Assembly (NCBI GenBank): GCA_030057655.1
Contig: JASGUQ010000030.1
Span: 1-39,438 of the forward strand
Length of the DNA stretch: 39,438 bases
Origin: Bacillota bacterium
GTDB lineage: Bacteria; Bacillota; Clostridia; Christensenellales; Aristaeellaceae
Direction of reading: 5' to 3'
The position numbers and the translations under genes are program-made. Positions 1-7,140 of the stretch are shown in pieces; positions within the stretch are counted from its first letter, which is position 1; each line of letters begins with the position of its first letter. Below the pieces are notes generated by a model. That model was not told the DNA's origin. It saw only the letters and a program-made list of their open reading frames with translations, and made no database searches.

Positions 1-163
1 TCGCTCAAAGGCCTGCCTTTGAGCGGTAAGGAGCCGTACCGGAGCGTTAAGCCCGGGAGGACGAAGTCCGCACCGGGATGAGAGCGCAGGTTACGGTGAC
101 GCGGCAACGCGGAGGCGCAAAAGATCCGGCACATCAAAGCATTTATGATGGAGTTCAGTATTA
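1..163. repeat. Dispersed palindromic repeat, copy a (cut by window start)
   Basis: Non-coding, hairpin-rich DNA. A perfect 11-bp stem lies at 2-12/15-25, and a nested stem at 51-78 has GGAC/GTCC inside CCCGG/CCGGG. Positions 103-140 match 39401-39438 with about 3 differences in 38. The right end at 148-162 (TGGAGTTCAGTATTA) resembles the right end of copy c (TGGAATCAGTATCA). The element runs directly into the stop codon of the minus-strand rpiB gene. The left end is outside the window. Confidence 0.6.
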
Positions 164-640
164 AAGAACATCTTTCTCCGCCCCGCTGGGGATTTGATCC
201 AGGTAGTCCTGCTCGATCTCATGGATGAGGGCGACGCGGGCAGCGTGGCGGCCGCCCTCAAAGGAGGCGTCCAGAAACTGGCTGACGATCATCCGGGCAA
301 GGCCGGGACCCACCACCCTGGCGCCCAAGGCCAGCATGTTGGCATCGTTGTGCTGCCTTGCGAGGACGGCGGAATAAGTCTCCGAGCAGACCACGCAGCG
401 GATGCCCGGCACCTTGTTGGCGGAAATGGAAATGCCCACTCCGGTGCCGCAGAAAACAAGGCCGTATTCGCACTCGCCCGAGGCCACCGCCTCCGCCGCT
501 TTGCGCCCGTAGACCGGGTAATCCGCGCGCTCGTTCTGATGGACGCCAAAATCCTTGTACGCAAGCCCGCGCTCCTCTAAAAGCGCGATAATCTCTTCCT
601 TCAGCGGAAAGCCCGCGTGGTCACAACCCAATGCGATCAT
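161..640 (-). CDS. rpiB: Ribose-5-phosphate isomerase B (RpiB/LacAB family)
   Basis: Cytoplasmic isomerase interconverting ribose 5-phosphate and ribulose 5-phosphate in the non-oxidative pentose phosphate pathway. The sequence shows the N-terminal GCDHAG motif that binds the sugar phosphate, the catalytic cysteine in FCGTGVGISI, and the conserved RQHNDANMLALGAR block containing the ring-opening histidine. At about 159 residues it is slightly longer than the usual 145-150. A TTG twelve bases upstream would extend it, but GGAG sits 6 bases before the ATG at 640, so that ATG is preferred. It stands alone, divergent from the ABC exporter, and its stop codon touches a palindromic repeat. Some family members act on allose or galactose 6-phosphates; nothing here separates those options. 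Confidence 0.93.
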   Translation of the reverse strand: MIALGCDHAGFPLKEEIIALLEERGLAYKDFGVHQNERADYPVYGRKAAEAVASGECEYGLVFCGTGVGISISANKVPGIRCVVCSETYSAVLARQHNDANMLALGARVVGPGLARMIVSQFLDASFEGGRHAARVALIHEIEQDYLDQIPSGAEKDVL

Positions 641-779
641 GTTTTTCTCCAATCATTTTGTTGCATGGATTATAGCCCGATTTTGACCGTTTTTTCAAGG
701 TCTTTGACCGTCAAAGGGGCAAAACAGCGCAAGCCGGCACCAGCAAAGTGTAAAATCTTCATAAAATAACAGCGAATAC

Positions 780-809
780 AAAATGCGGGTCAGCAGGCTG
801 TGTTATACT
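780..809 (+). promoter_or_regulatory. Extended -10 promoter for the ABC exporter operon
   Basis: TGTTATACT at 801-809 is an extended -10 element (TG-n-TATACT) 34 bases before the start codon. No good -35 hexamer lies 17 bases upstream, as expected when an extended -10 is used. Inferred from sequence only. Confidence 0.5.
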
Positions 810-842
810 TTTTTGGGGCATATTTGCCTTAAAGGAGACTGT

Positions 843-1754
843 ATGAAGCTGGAAGTACAAAACATCAAAAAAAGTTTTGGCGAGAGAGAGATCCTGCACG
901 GGATTTCATTTGCCGTGGAATCCGGCCGCGCGATGGGCTTTTTGGGCCGCAACGGCGCGGGCAAGTCCACCACCATCCGCTGCCTGATGGACGTGTTCCG
1001 CCAGGACAGCGGCCAGTTCCTGCTGGATGACAAGGTGTTTGAGCCGCGGAAAATGCGCATCGGCTACCTGCCTGAGGAGCGCGGGATGTACCAGAAAAAT
1101 GCGGTTATCAGCCAGCTGGTCTATTTCGCGATGCTCAAGGGCGCCAGCAAAGAGGAGGCTACCAAAAGCGCGGACTACTGGGTGGATCGCTTCAGCCTGA
1201 ACGACTACCGCAACAAGAAGCTGGAAACCCTGTCCAAGGGCAACCAGCAAAAGATCCAGATCGCGCAGGCTTTTTTAAACGAGCCGGACATCCTGATCCT
1301 GGACGAGCCTTTCTCCGGCCTTGACCCGGTAAACTCCCAGGTGTTCAAGGACATCATCGCCGAATTTGTGAAGCAGGGCAAACTGGTCATCTTCTCCTCC
1401 CACCAGATGAGCTATGTGGAGGAAGTGTGCGACGACGTAACCCTGATCCATGACGGAAACATCGTGCTAAGCGGCGACCTGGACCAGATCAAGCAGGAAG
1501 AGGGCCGGGGCAAGCTGTACCTGTCCATGCCGGACATGGATCAAAATGAATTAAGCAATCAAATCAAAAAAGCCTTCCCCGCCCTTGCTGTCATCCCGTG
1601 GGAAGATGGCCTGGTGTTGGATACCAAGGGTGAGGACCTGCAGGGCGGCCTGCTGAACTGGCTGGCTGATATGAACCGGCCGATCCAGCAGTTTGGCGCC
1701 TTTGAGCCCAGCCTGACGGACATTTTCATTGAAAAAGTGGGTGAAAAAGAATGA
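843..1754 (+). CDS. ABC exporter ATP-binding protein (NatA/YhaQ-like)
   Basis: ATPase subunit of an ABC-2 type exporter at the inner face of the membrane. Walker A GRNGAGKST is at residues 35-43, the signature LSKGNQQ at about 130-136, Walker B ILILDEP at about 150-156, and an H-loop in FSSHQMS. The LSKGNQQK form of the signature and the roughly 90-residue C-terminal extension after the H-loop are typical of the NatA/YhaQ group. The start at 843 has AAAGGAG upstream; an earlier in-frame ATG at 783 lies before the promoter -10 and is rejected. It overlaps the permease gene by ATGA, so the two are translationally coupled. Known relatives export Na+ or unknown toxic compounds; the substrate here cannot be told. 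Confidence 0.9.
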   Translation: MKLEVQNIKKSFGEREILHGISFAVESGRAMGFLGRNGAGKSTTIRCLMDVFRQDSGQFLLDDKVFEPRKMRIGYLPEERGMYQKNAVISQLVYFAMLKGASKEEATKSADYWVDRFSLNDYRNKKLETLSKGNQQKIQIAQAFLNEPDILILDEPFSGLDPVNSQVFKDIIAEFVKQGKLVIFSSHQMSYVEEVCDDVTLIHDGNIVLSGDLDQIKQEEGRGKLYLSMPDMDQNELSNQIKKAFPALAVIPWEDGLVLDTKGEDLQGGLLNWLADMNRPIQQFGAFEPSLTDIFIEKVGEKE

Positions 1755-2980
1755 GAGATTTTAAGACCGTATTCGCCTTTGAATTTAAAACGCAGATGGC
1801 CAAGCGCACCGCCATTGTGACCACCCTGGTCATCATGATAATCGTGCTGCTTGTGACCAGCCTGCCCCGCATCATCAGCCTGTTTTCAGGCGGCGGGGAT
1901 GATCAGGGCCTGCCGCAGAGCGCGATCTCAGGCGCGGGCTACGTCAAAAGCGAGGGCGAGGCCCAGGCCTTGCTTGAAACGATCCTGGGCAAAGACGCCC
2001 CCAGCTATCCCGACCGTGAAGCCCTGGTGAAAGCGCTGAATGACAAGGAAGTCGAAGTAGGCTTTGTGGTAAACCCTGAGGACCTGTCCTATGAGGCGCT
2101 GTACCAGGACAAATCCATGGAAGACAGGCGCGACATGCAGTTTGGCGAGATCCTGACCAGCCACAAGCGTGAGAAACTGATGGTGGAAAAAGGCCTGAGC
2201 GCGGCTGACTACCAGGATATTCAGAGCGCGAACGCGGAAGGCACCACCACCATCCTGGGACAAAACAGCATGAGCAACTACATGATCACCTTTTTGCTGA
2301 TGCTGCTGGTGTACATGATCGTGCTGATCTACGGCTCCAGCGTGTCCTCCATCATCGCGCGGGAAAAGGACAGCCGCACGATGGAAATCCTGATCACCTC
2401 CACCCGCCCGACCCAGCTGATCATCGGCAAGGTGATGGCGGCGGGCCTGGCAGCCGTGATCCAGTTTGGCTTTATCATCCTCGCGGGGGTGGTGGGCTTC
2501 CAGCTTAACAAGAGTACCTACCCGCCGGAGATCCTGATGATGGTTTCAGGCTCCATCACCACTCCTTACCTGTTGACCTACCTGTTCTTCACCATCACAG
2601 GCTTCATTCTCTACCTCTTCCTGTACGCGGCGCTGGGCTCCACGGTGTCCAAGATGGAAGACCTGCCAAGCGCGACATCGCTGGTTCAGTTCCTGTTTAT
2701 CGCGGGCTATATTCTGGCCAGCTTCACTGCCAACATCCCCAACAGCGCGATTGCGGTGGCGGGCAGCATCATTCCCTTCACCTCGGTGATGGTGATGCCG
2801 CTGCGCGTGGGCGTATCCACCGTGCCCACGGCTGAACTGATCATCGCGGGCGTTTTGATGATCGCCTTTGTGGTTTTCTTCGCCTACCTGAGCATCAAAA
2901 TCTACCGCTGGGGTTCCCTCAACTACGGCAACAAGACCAAACTGTCCCGCATCATCAAGGAAGCCCTGAAGCACAAATAA
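1751..2980 (+). CDS. ABC-2 type exporter permease (NatB/YhaP-like)
   Basis: Membrane partner of the preceding ATPase, 409 residues. One transmembrane helix near the N-terminus (about residues 20-40) is followed by a soluble, presumably extracytoplasmic domain of roughly 130 residues, then about five hydrophobic segments from residue 180 onward (for example around ITFLLMLLVYMIVLIYG). The conserved cytoplasmic stretch IIAREKDSRTMEILITSTRP after the second helix is the hallmark of the NatB/YhaP family (COG1668). The start ATG overlaps the previous stop. A structured 3' region and a strong terminator follow, closing a two-gene operon. Substrate unknown. Confidence 0.9.
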   Translation: MRDFKTVFAFEFKTQMAKRTAIVTTLVIMIIVLLVTSLPRIISLFSGGGDDQGLPQSAISGAGYVKSEGEAQALLETILGKDAPSYPDREALVKALNDKEVEVGFVVNPEDLSYEALYQDKSMEDRRDMQFGEILTSHKREKLMVEKGLSAADYQDIQSANAEGTTTILGQNSMSNYMITFLLMLLVYMIVLIYGSSVSSIIAREKDSRTMEILITSTRPTQLIIGKVMAAGLAAVIQFGFIILAGVVGFQLNKSTYPPEILMMVSGSITTPYLLTYLFFTITGFILYLFLYAALGSTVSKMEDLPSATSLVQFLFIAGYILASFTANIPNSAIAVAGSIIPFTSVMVMPLRVGVSTVPTAELIIAGVLMIAFVVFFAYLSIKIYRWGSLNYGNKTKLSRIIKEALKHK

Positions 2981-2994
2981 ACAGGGATAAAGAA

Positions 2995-3047
2995 CTGATC
3001 GGAATATGGCCTTTTCCCTAAGGGAAAAGCCGAGGTTAACCGGTCAG
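2995..3047 (+). other. Two-stem folded 3' untranslated region
   Basis: An outer stem CTGATCGG (2995-3002) pairs with CCGGTCAG (3040-3047) with one G-U. Inside it, 3008-3018 pairs with 3022-3031 (ten pairs, one bulge) around a TAA loop. It has no T-tract and lies between the permease stop and the terminator at 3074. It may be a processing or stability element; no known RNA family was recognised. Confidence 0.35.
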
Positions 3048-3073
3048 CTGCAGTAAACGATCTGATTTCAACC

Positions 3074-3111
3074 AAAAACCCCGAAACTGTCTTGGCAGTT
3101 CCGGGGTTTTT
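3074..3111. terminator. Bidirectional intrinsic terminator
   Basis: A 16-bp stem with one mismatch, 3074-3089 against 3096-3111, has GC in the middle and five A/T pairs at the base, giving a T-run on either strand. It lies between convergent operons (exporter plus, amino-acid importer minus). Confidence 0.9.
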
Positions 3112-3122
3112 GCGGTTTTAGT

Positions 3123-3854
3123 TTATCCGCGCATGGTACGGGCCAGGAAAGCCTGGGTGCGCGGGTTTTTGGGCGCGGTAAACAGGGTCTTGGGGTCGTC
3201 GTCCTCCACGATCCTGCCCACGTCCATGAACACCACGCGGTCGGCTGCGTCTCTGGCGAAGGCCATCTCATGGGTGACGATGAGCATGGTGAGGCCGCCG
3301 TCCTTGAGCGTGCGGATGACGGACAGCACCTCGTCCACCATTTCAGGGTCCAGGGCGCTTGTGGGCTCGTCAAACAGCAGGATCTCCGGGTCCATGCAAA
3401 GCGCGCGGGCAATGGCGACGCGCTGCTTCTGGCCGCCGGACAGCTGGGAAGGCCGGGCGTCCCGGTAGGGCAGCATACCCACCTTTTCCAGGTAGAACAT
3501 GGCCTTCTTCGTGCTCTCATCCTCGCTGCGCTTTAAGACCTTGCGCTGGCCGATGATGCAGTTTTGAAGCGCAGTGAGGTTGTTGAACAGGTTGAACTGC
3601 TGGAAGACCATGCCGATCTTCGCGTGCAGCAAGCTTGGGGGCAGGTCCAGGATGTCCTTGTCATGAAAGAGGATCTGCCCTTCATCCGGCATCTCCAAAA
3701 GGTTGATGCAGCGCAGGAAGGTGGACTTGCCGGAGCCGGAAGGCCCGATCACGCAGACCGCCTGGCCGGCCTGAACCTGCATGTCAATGCCCCAGAGCAC
3801 CTGGTTCGCGCCAAAGCGCTTGACCAGATTTTTAACTTCAAGGATCGGCTTCAT
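3123..3854 (-). CDS. Amino-acid ABC importer ATP-binding protein (probable lysine)
   Basis: ATPase of a polar amino-acid uptake system (GlnQ/ArtP/HisP type). Walker A GPSGSGKS is at residues 37-44, LSGGQKQR at 138-145, Walker B ILLFDEPTSALDPE at about 158-171, and the H-loop in IVTHEMAFAR. The length of 243 residues is normal. AGGAGG lies 8 bases before the ATG at 3854; a GTG one codon earlier is possible. The ATG overlaps the permease stop as TGATG, implying coupling. It is the last gene of a three-gene operon under a lysine riboswitch, which makes lysine, possibly with arginine or ornithine, the expected substrate. Confidence 0.92.
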   Translation of the reverse strand: MKPILEVKNLVKRFGANQVLWGIDMQVQAGQAVCVIGPSGSGKSTFLRCINLLEMPDEGQILFHDKDILDLPPSLLHAKIGMVFQQFNLFNNLTALQNCIIGQRKVLKRSEDESTKKAMFYLEKVGMLPYRDARPSQLSGGQKQRVAIARALCMDPEILLFDEPTSALDPEMVDEVLSVIRTLKDGGLTMLIVTHEMAFARDAADRVVFMDVGRIVEDDDPKTLFTAPKNPRTQAFLARTMRG

Positions 3855-4630
3855 CACTGCGCCTCCTTTTTGTACTCGATCTCCGCCTTCGGGTCGGTCT
3901 GGGAGCCGTAGACGGTGTAGCTGGAGGAACCGGACAGCTTGTTCTCCAGCAGCCTCAGCAGCCTGGTGAAGGTGAAGGTCAGCACAAAGTAAATGACAGC
4001 GGTGATGAAAAAGACCTCAAAATAGCGGTAATAGGTGCCCGCGGCGGATTTGGACATGAAGAAGACTTCGGTCACGGAGATGACGTTTAAGACGCTGGAA
4101 TCCTTGATGTTGACCACAAATTCGTTGGCGACAGAGGGCAGGATGTTGCGGATGGCCTGGGGCAGGATGACCCCGGTCATCATCTGCCAGTGGGTCATGC
4201 CCACCGCGATGGCCGCCTCCGTCTGCCCCTTGTCAATGCTCAGGATGCCGCCCCTGACGATCTCCGCCATGTAGGCGCCTGTGTTGACGGACACCACCAC
4301 AAAGGCCGCCGCCATTGCCGGGATATTGATCCCCAGGTACTGGGAAGCGCCATAGTACACCACCATGGCCTGCACGATCATCGGCGTGCCCCTGAAAATC
4401 TCAATATACGCGGTTAAAAAGCCTTTGAGCGCGGCAAGGCTCCAGCGCTTCAAACGCCCTGCCCCGCGCCGCAGGTTGATTGTGCGCGCGATGGCGACCA
4501 GAAGACCCAAGGCAAAGCCCACCGCCGTGCCAACCAGGGCGATGAGCAGGGTGTTGATCGCGCCGGTCAGGAAGAGCGGCCAGTATTTCTGGGCTAAGAA
4601 GGTCACCCAGCCAAAAAAAGTCGTAGGCAA
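3854..4630 (-). CDS. Amino-acid ABC importer permease (HisMQ type, probable lysine)
   Basis: Integral membrane subunit of the importer, 258 residues. It begins with a hydrophobic segment typical of the HisM/GlnP family (TGAINTLLIALVGTAVGF) and contains the coupling (EAA) loop GQTEAAIAVGMTHWQMM followed by ILPQAIRNILPSVANEFV, which contacts the ATPase. Five or so membrane spans are visible. The start is a TTG at 4630 with GGAG 6 bases upstream; no better ATG exists nearby. It follows the binding-protein gene after 78 bases containing a strong hairpin, and overlaps the ATPase gene. Substrate specificity is inferred from the operon's riboswitch. Confidence 0.9.
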   Translation of the reverse strand: MPTTFFGWVTFLAQKYWPLFLTGAINTLLIALVGTAVGFALGLLVAIARTINLRRGAGRLKRWSLAALKGFLTAYIEIFRGTPMIVQAMVVYYGASQYLGINIPAMAAAFVVVSVNTGAYMAEIVRGGILSIDKGQTEAAIAVGMTHWQMMTGVILPQAIRNILPSVANEFVVNIKDSSVLNVISVTEVFFMSKSAAGTYYRYFEVFFITAVIYFVLTFTFTRLLRLLENKLSGSSSYTVYGSQTDPKAEIEYKKEAQ

Positions 4631-4675
4631 ATTGTCTCCGATCAGGAGGAAATTCCCTCCATAAATGATTGAGAA

Positions 4676-4698
4676 GTCCCGGGGTTTTCCCCCGGGAC
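4676..4698 (-). other. Intercistronic hairpin after the binding-protein gene
   Basis: A perfect 9-bp stem GTCCCGGGG/CCCCGGGAC with a 5-base loop and no T-run on the minus strand. Hairpins here in binding-protein-dependent operons commonly protect the upstream message and let the binding protein be made in excess; that role is inferred. Confidence 0.6.
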
Positions 4699-4708
4699 AA
4701 GACGGCGC

Positions 4709-5506
4709 TTACTCGCTCAGCGGCTGGCGCGCCATGGCTTCTTCCATCAGGGTGAGGCGCTGCTCCTCCGTGATCTCAGCCAGGATGGCGTTGATCTTTT
4801 CGCGCAGTTCGCTGCCCTTTTGCAGGCCGACAGCGATGGTGGTGTCGCTGGCCAGGGTCTCAAAGCCCTGCCCGTCCTCAAAGGCGGCGAAGGTAAACTC
4901 GGGGTTTGAGATGATGGCGGACTGGGCGCCGGGGCGCTCGGACACATAGCCGTCAATGCGGCCTGAAGCCAGGGCCACGATCATGGCGGTGAAGGTCTCA
5001 AGCGCGGTCTGCTTGTTGACGCCGGGGATTTGTTCGATGACGCTGTAATGAAAGGTGTTGAGCTGGCCGGTGATCTTGGCGCCCTCAAAGTCCTTCAGGC
5101 TTGTGGCATTGGCATAGGGGCCGTCCTTTTTGACCACGATGACCAGGTCCGACTCGTAATAAGGATCGGAGAAGTCGATGGTGATCATGCGCTCTTCCGT
5201 GGGGCTCATGCCGGCGATGATGGCGTCGATCTTGCCGCTGGTGAGGCCGACAGGCAGGCCGTCCCACTCGGTCTTGACGATCTCAAGCTCCATGCCCAGT
5301 TTTTCCGCGACGATGCGGGCAATCTGCACGTCATAGCCGTCCGCGTATCCGCCTTCCTTGATGGGAACCGCGTAGTCTGAGGCTTCTGTCTGTGTCCAGT
5401 TAAAGGGCGCGTAATTGCACTCCATGCCCACGCGCAGGGTCTCTGCGCCGGCGGATAAGCCAAGGAACATCATCAGGACCAGGACAAGGGATAATAATCT
5501 TTTCAT
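4709..5506 (-). CDS. Amino-acid ABC importer solute-binding protein (probable lysine)
   Basis: Extracytoplasmic receptor of the importer, family 3 (SBP_bac_3), 265 residues. A signal peptide covers roughly residues 1-21 (MKRLLSLVLVLMMFLGLSAG), followed by ETLRVGMECNYAPFNW, the usual first strand, and later SGKIDAIIAGMSPTEER and IDFSDPYYESDL, the classic ligand-binding blocks. There is no lipobox cysteine at the cleavage site, which is unusual for a monoderm and leaves the anchoring unclear. A TTG at 5521 is really part of the ribosome binding site (GGAGG, 8 bases before the ATG at 5506). First gene of the operon, directly behind a lysine riboswitch terminator. Confidence 0.92.
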   Translation of the reverse strand: MKRLLSLVLVLMMFLGLSAGAETLRVGMECNYAPFNWTQTEASDYAVPIKEGGYADGYDVQIARIVAEKLGMELEIVKTEWDGLPVGLTSGKIDAIIAGMSPTEERMITIDFSDPYYESDLVIVVKKDGPYANATSLKDFEGAKITGQLNTFHYSVIEQIPGVNKQTALETFTAMIVALASGRIDGYVSERPGAQSAIISNPEFTFAAFEDGQGFETLASDTTIAVGLQKGSELREKINAILAEITEEQRLTLMEEAMARQPLSE

Positions 5507-5518
5507 TGCTGTTTCCTC

Positions 5519-5565
5519 CAAAAATAATAATCAGGCAGTCCGAGCGCTGAGCCCTCGCTGCCTGA
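5519..5565 (-). terminator. Riboswitch expression-platform terminator
   Basis: On the minus strand TCAGGCAG (5565-5558) pairs with CTGCCTGA (5538-5531), with a second inner CGAG/CTCG stem, followed by TTATTATTTTTGG. It sits between the lysine aptamer and the binding-protein start, so lysine binding should favour termination. Confidence 0.88.
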
Positions 5566-5575
5566 ACACGGCATC

Positions 5576-5757
5576 AGAACCGATAGCGCTCCACAGCGTC
5601 CGCTGTGACAGTCACCGGCATCTTGTCCCGGCAACCAACGAAGGAAGCCCTGAACTTCGCTCCGTTTCGGTGGGAAGCCCTTTTGCCGGGGATCATCACC
5701 GTCAGGCGGCTTCCCCCGGGTACTCTTGCTCCCCACACCTCTATCCAAAGAGATATG
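5576..5757 (-). promoter_or_regulatory. Lysine riboswitch (L-box)
   Basis: On the minus strand the leader contains, in order, ATAGAGGTGTGG, CAAGAGTACC, GGGGGAAGCCGCC, a GGGCTTCCCACCGAA arm, GGTTGCCGGGAC and the closing CTGTCAC with GCTGTGGAGCGCTATC. These are the conserved blocks of the L-box aptamer in the correct order and spacing. The aptamer is followed at once by an intrinsic terminator and a three-gene amino-acid ABC importer. Boundaries are approximate. Confidence 0.92.
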
Positions 5758-5768
5758 AACTTAGTTGG

Positions 5769-5796
5769 AGAATAGCAGACACAGGAGAATTGTCAA
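5769..5796 (-). promoter_or_regulatory. Promoter of the lysine importer operon
   Basis: On the minus strand TTGACA (5796-5791), a 16-bp spacer and TATTCT (5774-5769), with TGC before the -10 making it extended. It ends just before the L-box, as expected for a riboswitch leader. Confidence 0.8.
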
Positions 5797-5930
5797 GGCA
5801 TCAGCGCGCGATCAGGACAAGAAAAACCAGAGGAATACAAAGGCAAGCGCCCGTTTTTTTGAGCTATGATTGAAATTAAGCGCCCTGTGTGGCAGGATAA
5901 TGAAAGACTTTGATACCGGGAGGAACGGCA

Positions 5931-6605
5931 ATGAAACTGGGCATGCTGGTGGCGGTTGAGATCGGCGCAGTCATCAAAAGCGGGTTCAAACTGATCAGGG
6001 AAGAGAAGATCGGGAAGTTTGCCGTATACATCTTTGAGATCCACGGGCAGACCACCTTTGTGATCCATTCAGGCGCGGGCCAGACATTCGCGGCCGCGGC
6101 GACGGAGATCCTGATCTCCGTATACAAGGTTGACCTCATCATCAACTTCGGCATCGTAGGCTCCCTTAGGGAAGACGTGTCCCTGGGCAACACCTGCGTG
6201 GTGGAGAAGATCGTGGACTATATGTTTGACACCTCCGAGATAGATGGCGGTGAACCCGGGCGGCATCAGCGCTACCCCGGCATCTACCTGCCGGCTGATG
6301 AAAGCCTGATTCAAAAAGCGCTGGCCATTGTGCCGGAACTGAGGCGCGTCACCTGCGCGTCCGGGAATAAGTTCGTGGGAACAGCGGATGAAAAGCGCTG
6401 GCTTCACCAGACCTTCAACTGCGACATCGTGGAAATGGAGGCAGCTGCCATTCAATTGATCTGTGACATGCACGACATCCCCTGCCTGTTCATCAAGGGG
6501 ATCTCAGACACCCTGCATGGAGGCGCAGAGGAGTTTACCAGGATGTTTGAGGCGGCGTCTGATGACTGCTTTCGGATCGTGTCGGAGATCATGAGGACGA
6601 TGTGA
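5931..6605 (+). CDS. 5'-methylthioadenosine/S-adenosylhomocysteine nucleosidase-like protein
   Basis: Phosphorylase-superfamily nucleosidase of 224 residues, likely hydrolysing MTA or SAH to adenine in the cytoplasm. Visible are the N-terminal glutamate in VAVEIGAV (E10, equivalent to the base-contacting region), NFGIVGSL, the ribose-binding VEMEAAA (E170) and the catalytic aspartate in KGISD (D193). The start at 5931 follows GGGAGGA; an in-frame TTG 21 bases earlier is less likely. It is monocistronic, followed by hairpin repeats. The overall sequence is somewhat divergent from canonical MtnN, so a different nucleoside substrate is possible. Confidence 0.82.
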   Translation: MKLGMLVAVEIGAVIKSGFKLIREEKIGKFAVYIFEIHGQTTFVIHSGAGQTFAAAATEILISVYKVDLIINFGIVGSLREDVSLGNTCVVEKIVDYMFDTSEIDGGEPGRHQRYPGIYLPADESLIQKALAIVPELRRVTCASGNKFVGTADEKRWLHQTFNCDIVEMEAAAIQLICDMHDIPCLFIKGISDTLHGGAEEFTRMFEAASDDCFRIVSEIMRTM

Positions 6606-6634
6606 GGGGCAGGAGCCGGGGTAGCGGGGAACAC

Positions 6635-6681
6635 TTTGGGGACCTCGTCCCCAAACCCCTGCCCGGGGAGTTCCTCCCCGG
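6635..6681. repeat. Paired perfect hairpins (intergenic)
   Basis: Two adjacent perfect hairpins: TTTGGGGAC/GTCCCCAAA (6635-6643/6647-6655) and CCGGGGAG/CTCCCCGG (6663-6670/6674-6681), each with a 3-base loop. They lie between the convergent nucleosidase and YjbR genes. Similar paired hairpins are, to my recollection, common behind genes in many Clostridia. Confidence 0.6.
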
Positions 6682-6754
6682 ACCCCAATATTCATAAAAA
6701 ATAGCAGAAAACTAAAGATAAACACCGGAATCGCAATGACCCCGGTGATATTGA

Positions 6755-7120
6755 TTAGGTAATCTCCTGTTTTAGCTTCACCCTCCGCATTTTGGGCGCG
6801 GTCAGGGCATGGCTGTCCAAAACCAGTTTTTTGATGATGTCTGGTGGAACATCGGAATCAAGAAAGACTGAGATCCAGTGTTCCTTGTTCATGTGGTATC
6901 CCGGTCTGATTCCCTGAAAGCTCGCGCGCATAAGGGCGCCCTGTGCCGGCTCGCACTTGAGGTTGGCGAAGTCCGCTCCGTCCTTTTGCATGAGGATGGC
7001 GAACCAACGCCTGTTTTTCTCATGCCTGGCCACGGTGGTCAGGGCGTCCATCGGAAAGGGGCAGTCCAACACCGCGCCTTCAAGCCCTTCGCAATAATCC
7101 AGGAAAGCCTTCCTTGTCAT
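6755..7120 (-). CDS. MmcQ/YjbR family protein
   Basis: A 121-residue cytoplasmic protein of the YjbR (DUF419) family, a small DNA-binding-like fold of unknown function. The characteristic pattern is an N-terminal helix, conserved PFPMDALTTVARH, KNRRWFAIL, NLKCEP, then GIRPGYHMNKEHWISVFLDSDVP with the family's conserved GYHMNK-HW block. It starts 20 bases after the stop of the transglutaminase-like gene on the same strand and may be co-transcribed, although only a weak ribosome binding site is visible. Function is not known for the family. Confidence 0.85.
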   Translation of the reverse strand: MTRKAFLDYCEGLEGAVLDCPFPMDALTTVARHEKNRRWFAILMQKDGADFANLKCEPAQGALMRASFQGIRPGYHMNKEHWISVFLDSDVPPDIIKKLVLDSHALTAPKMRRVKLKQEIT

Positions 7121-7140
7121 TCATGCAAGAGAAGAGAGGA

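Noticed and set aside
5519-5800. Short frames within the riboswitch leader
   Set aside because: Explained by the L-box RNA, its terminator and promoter; the frames have no start signals.
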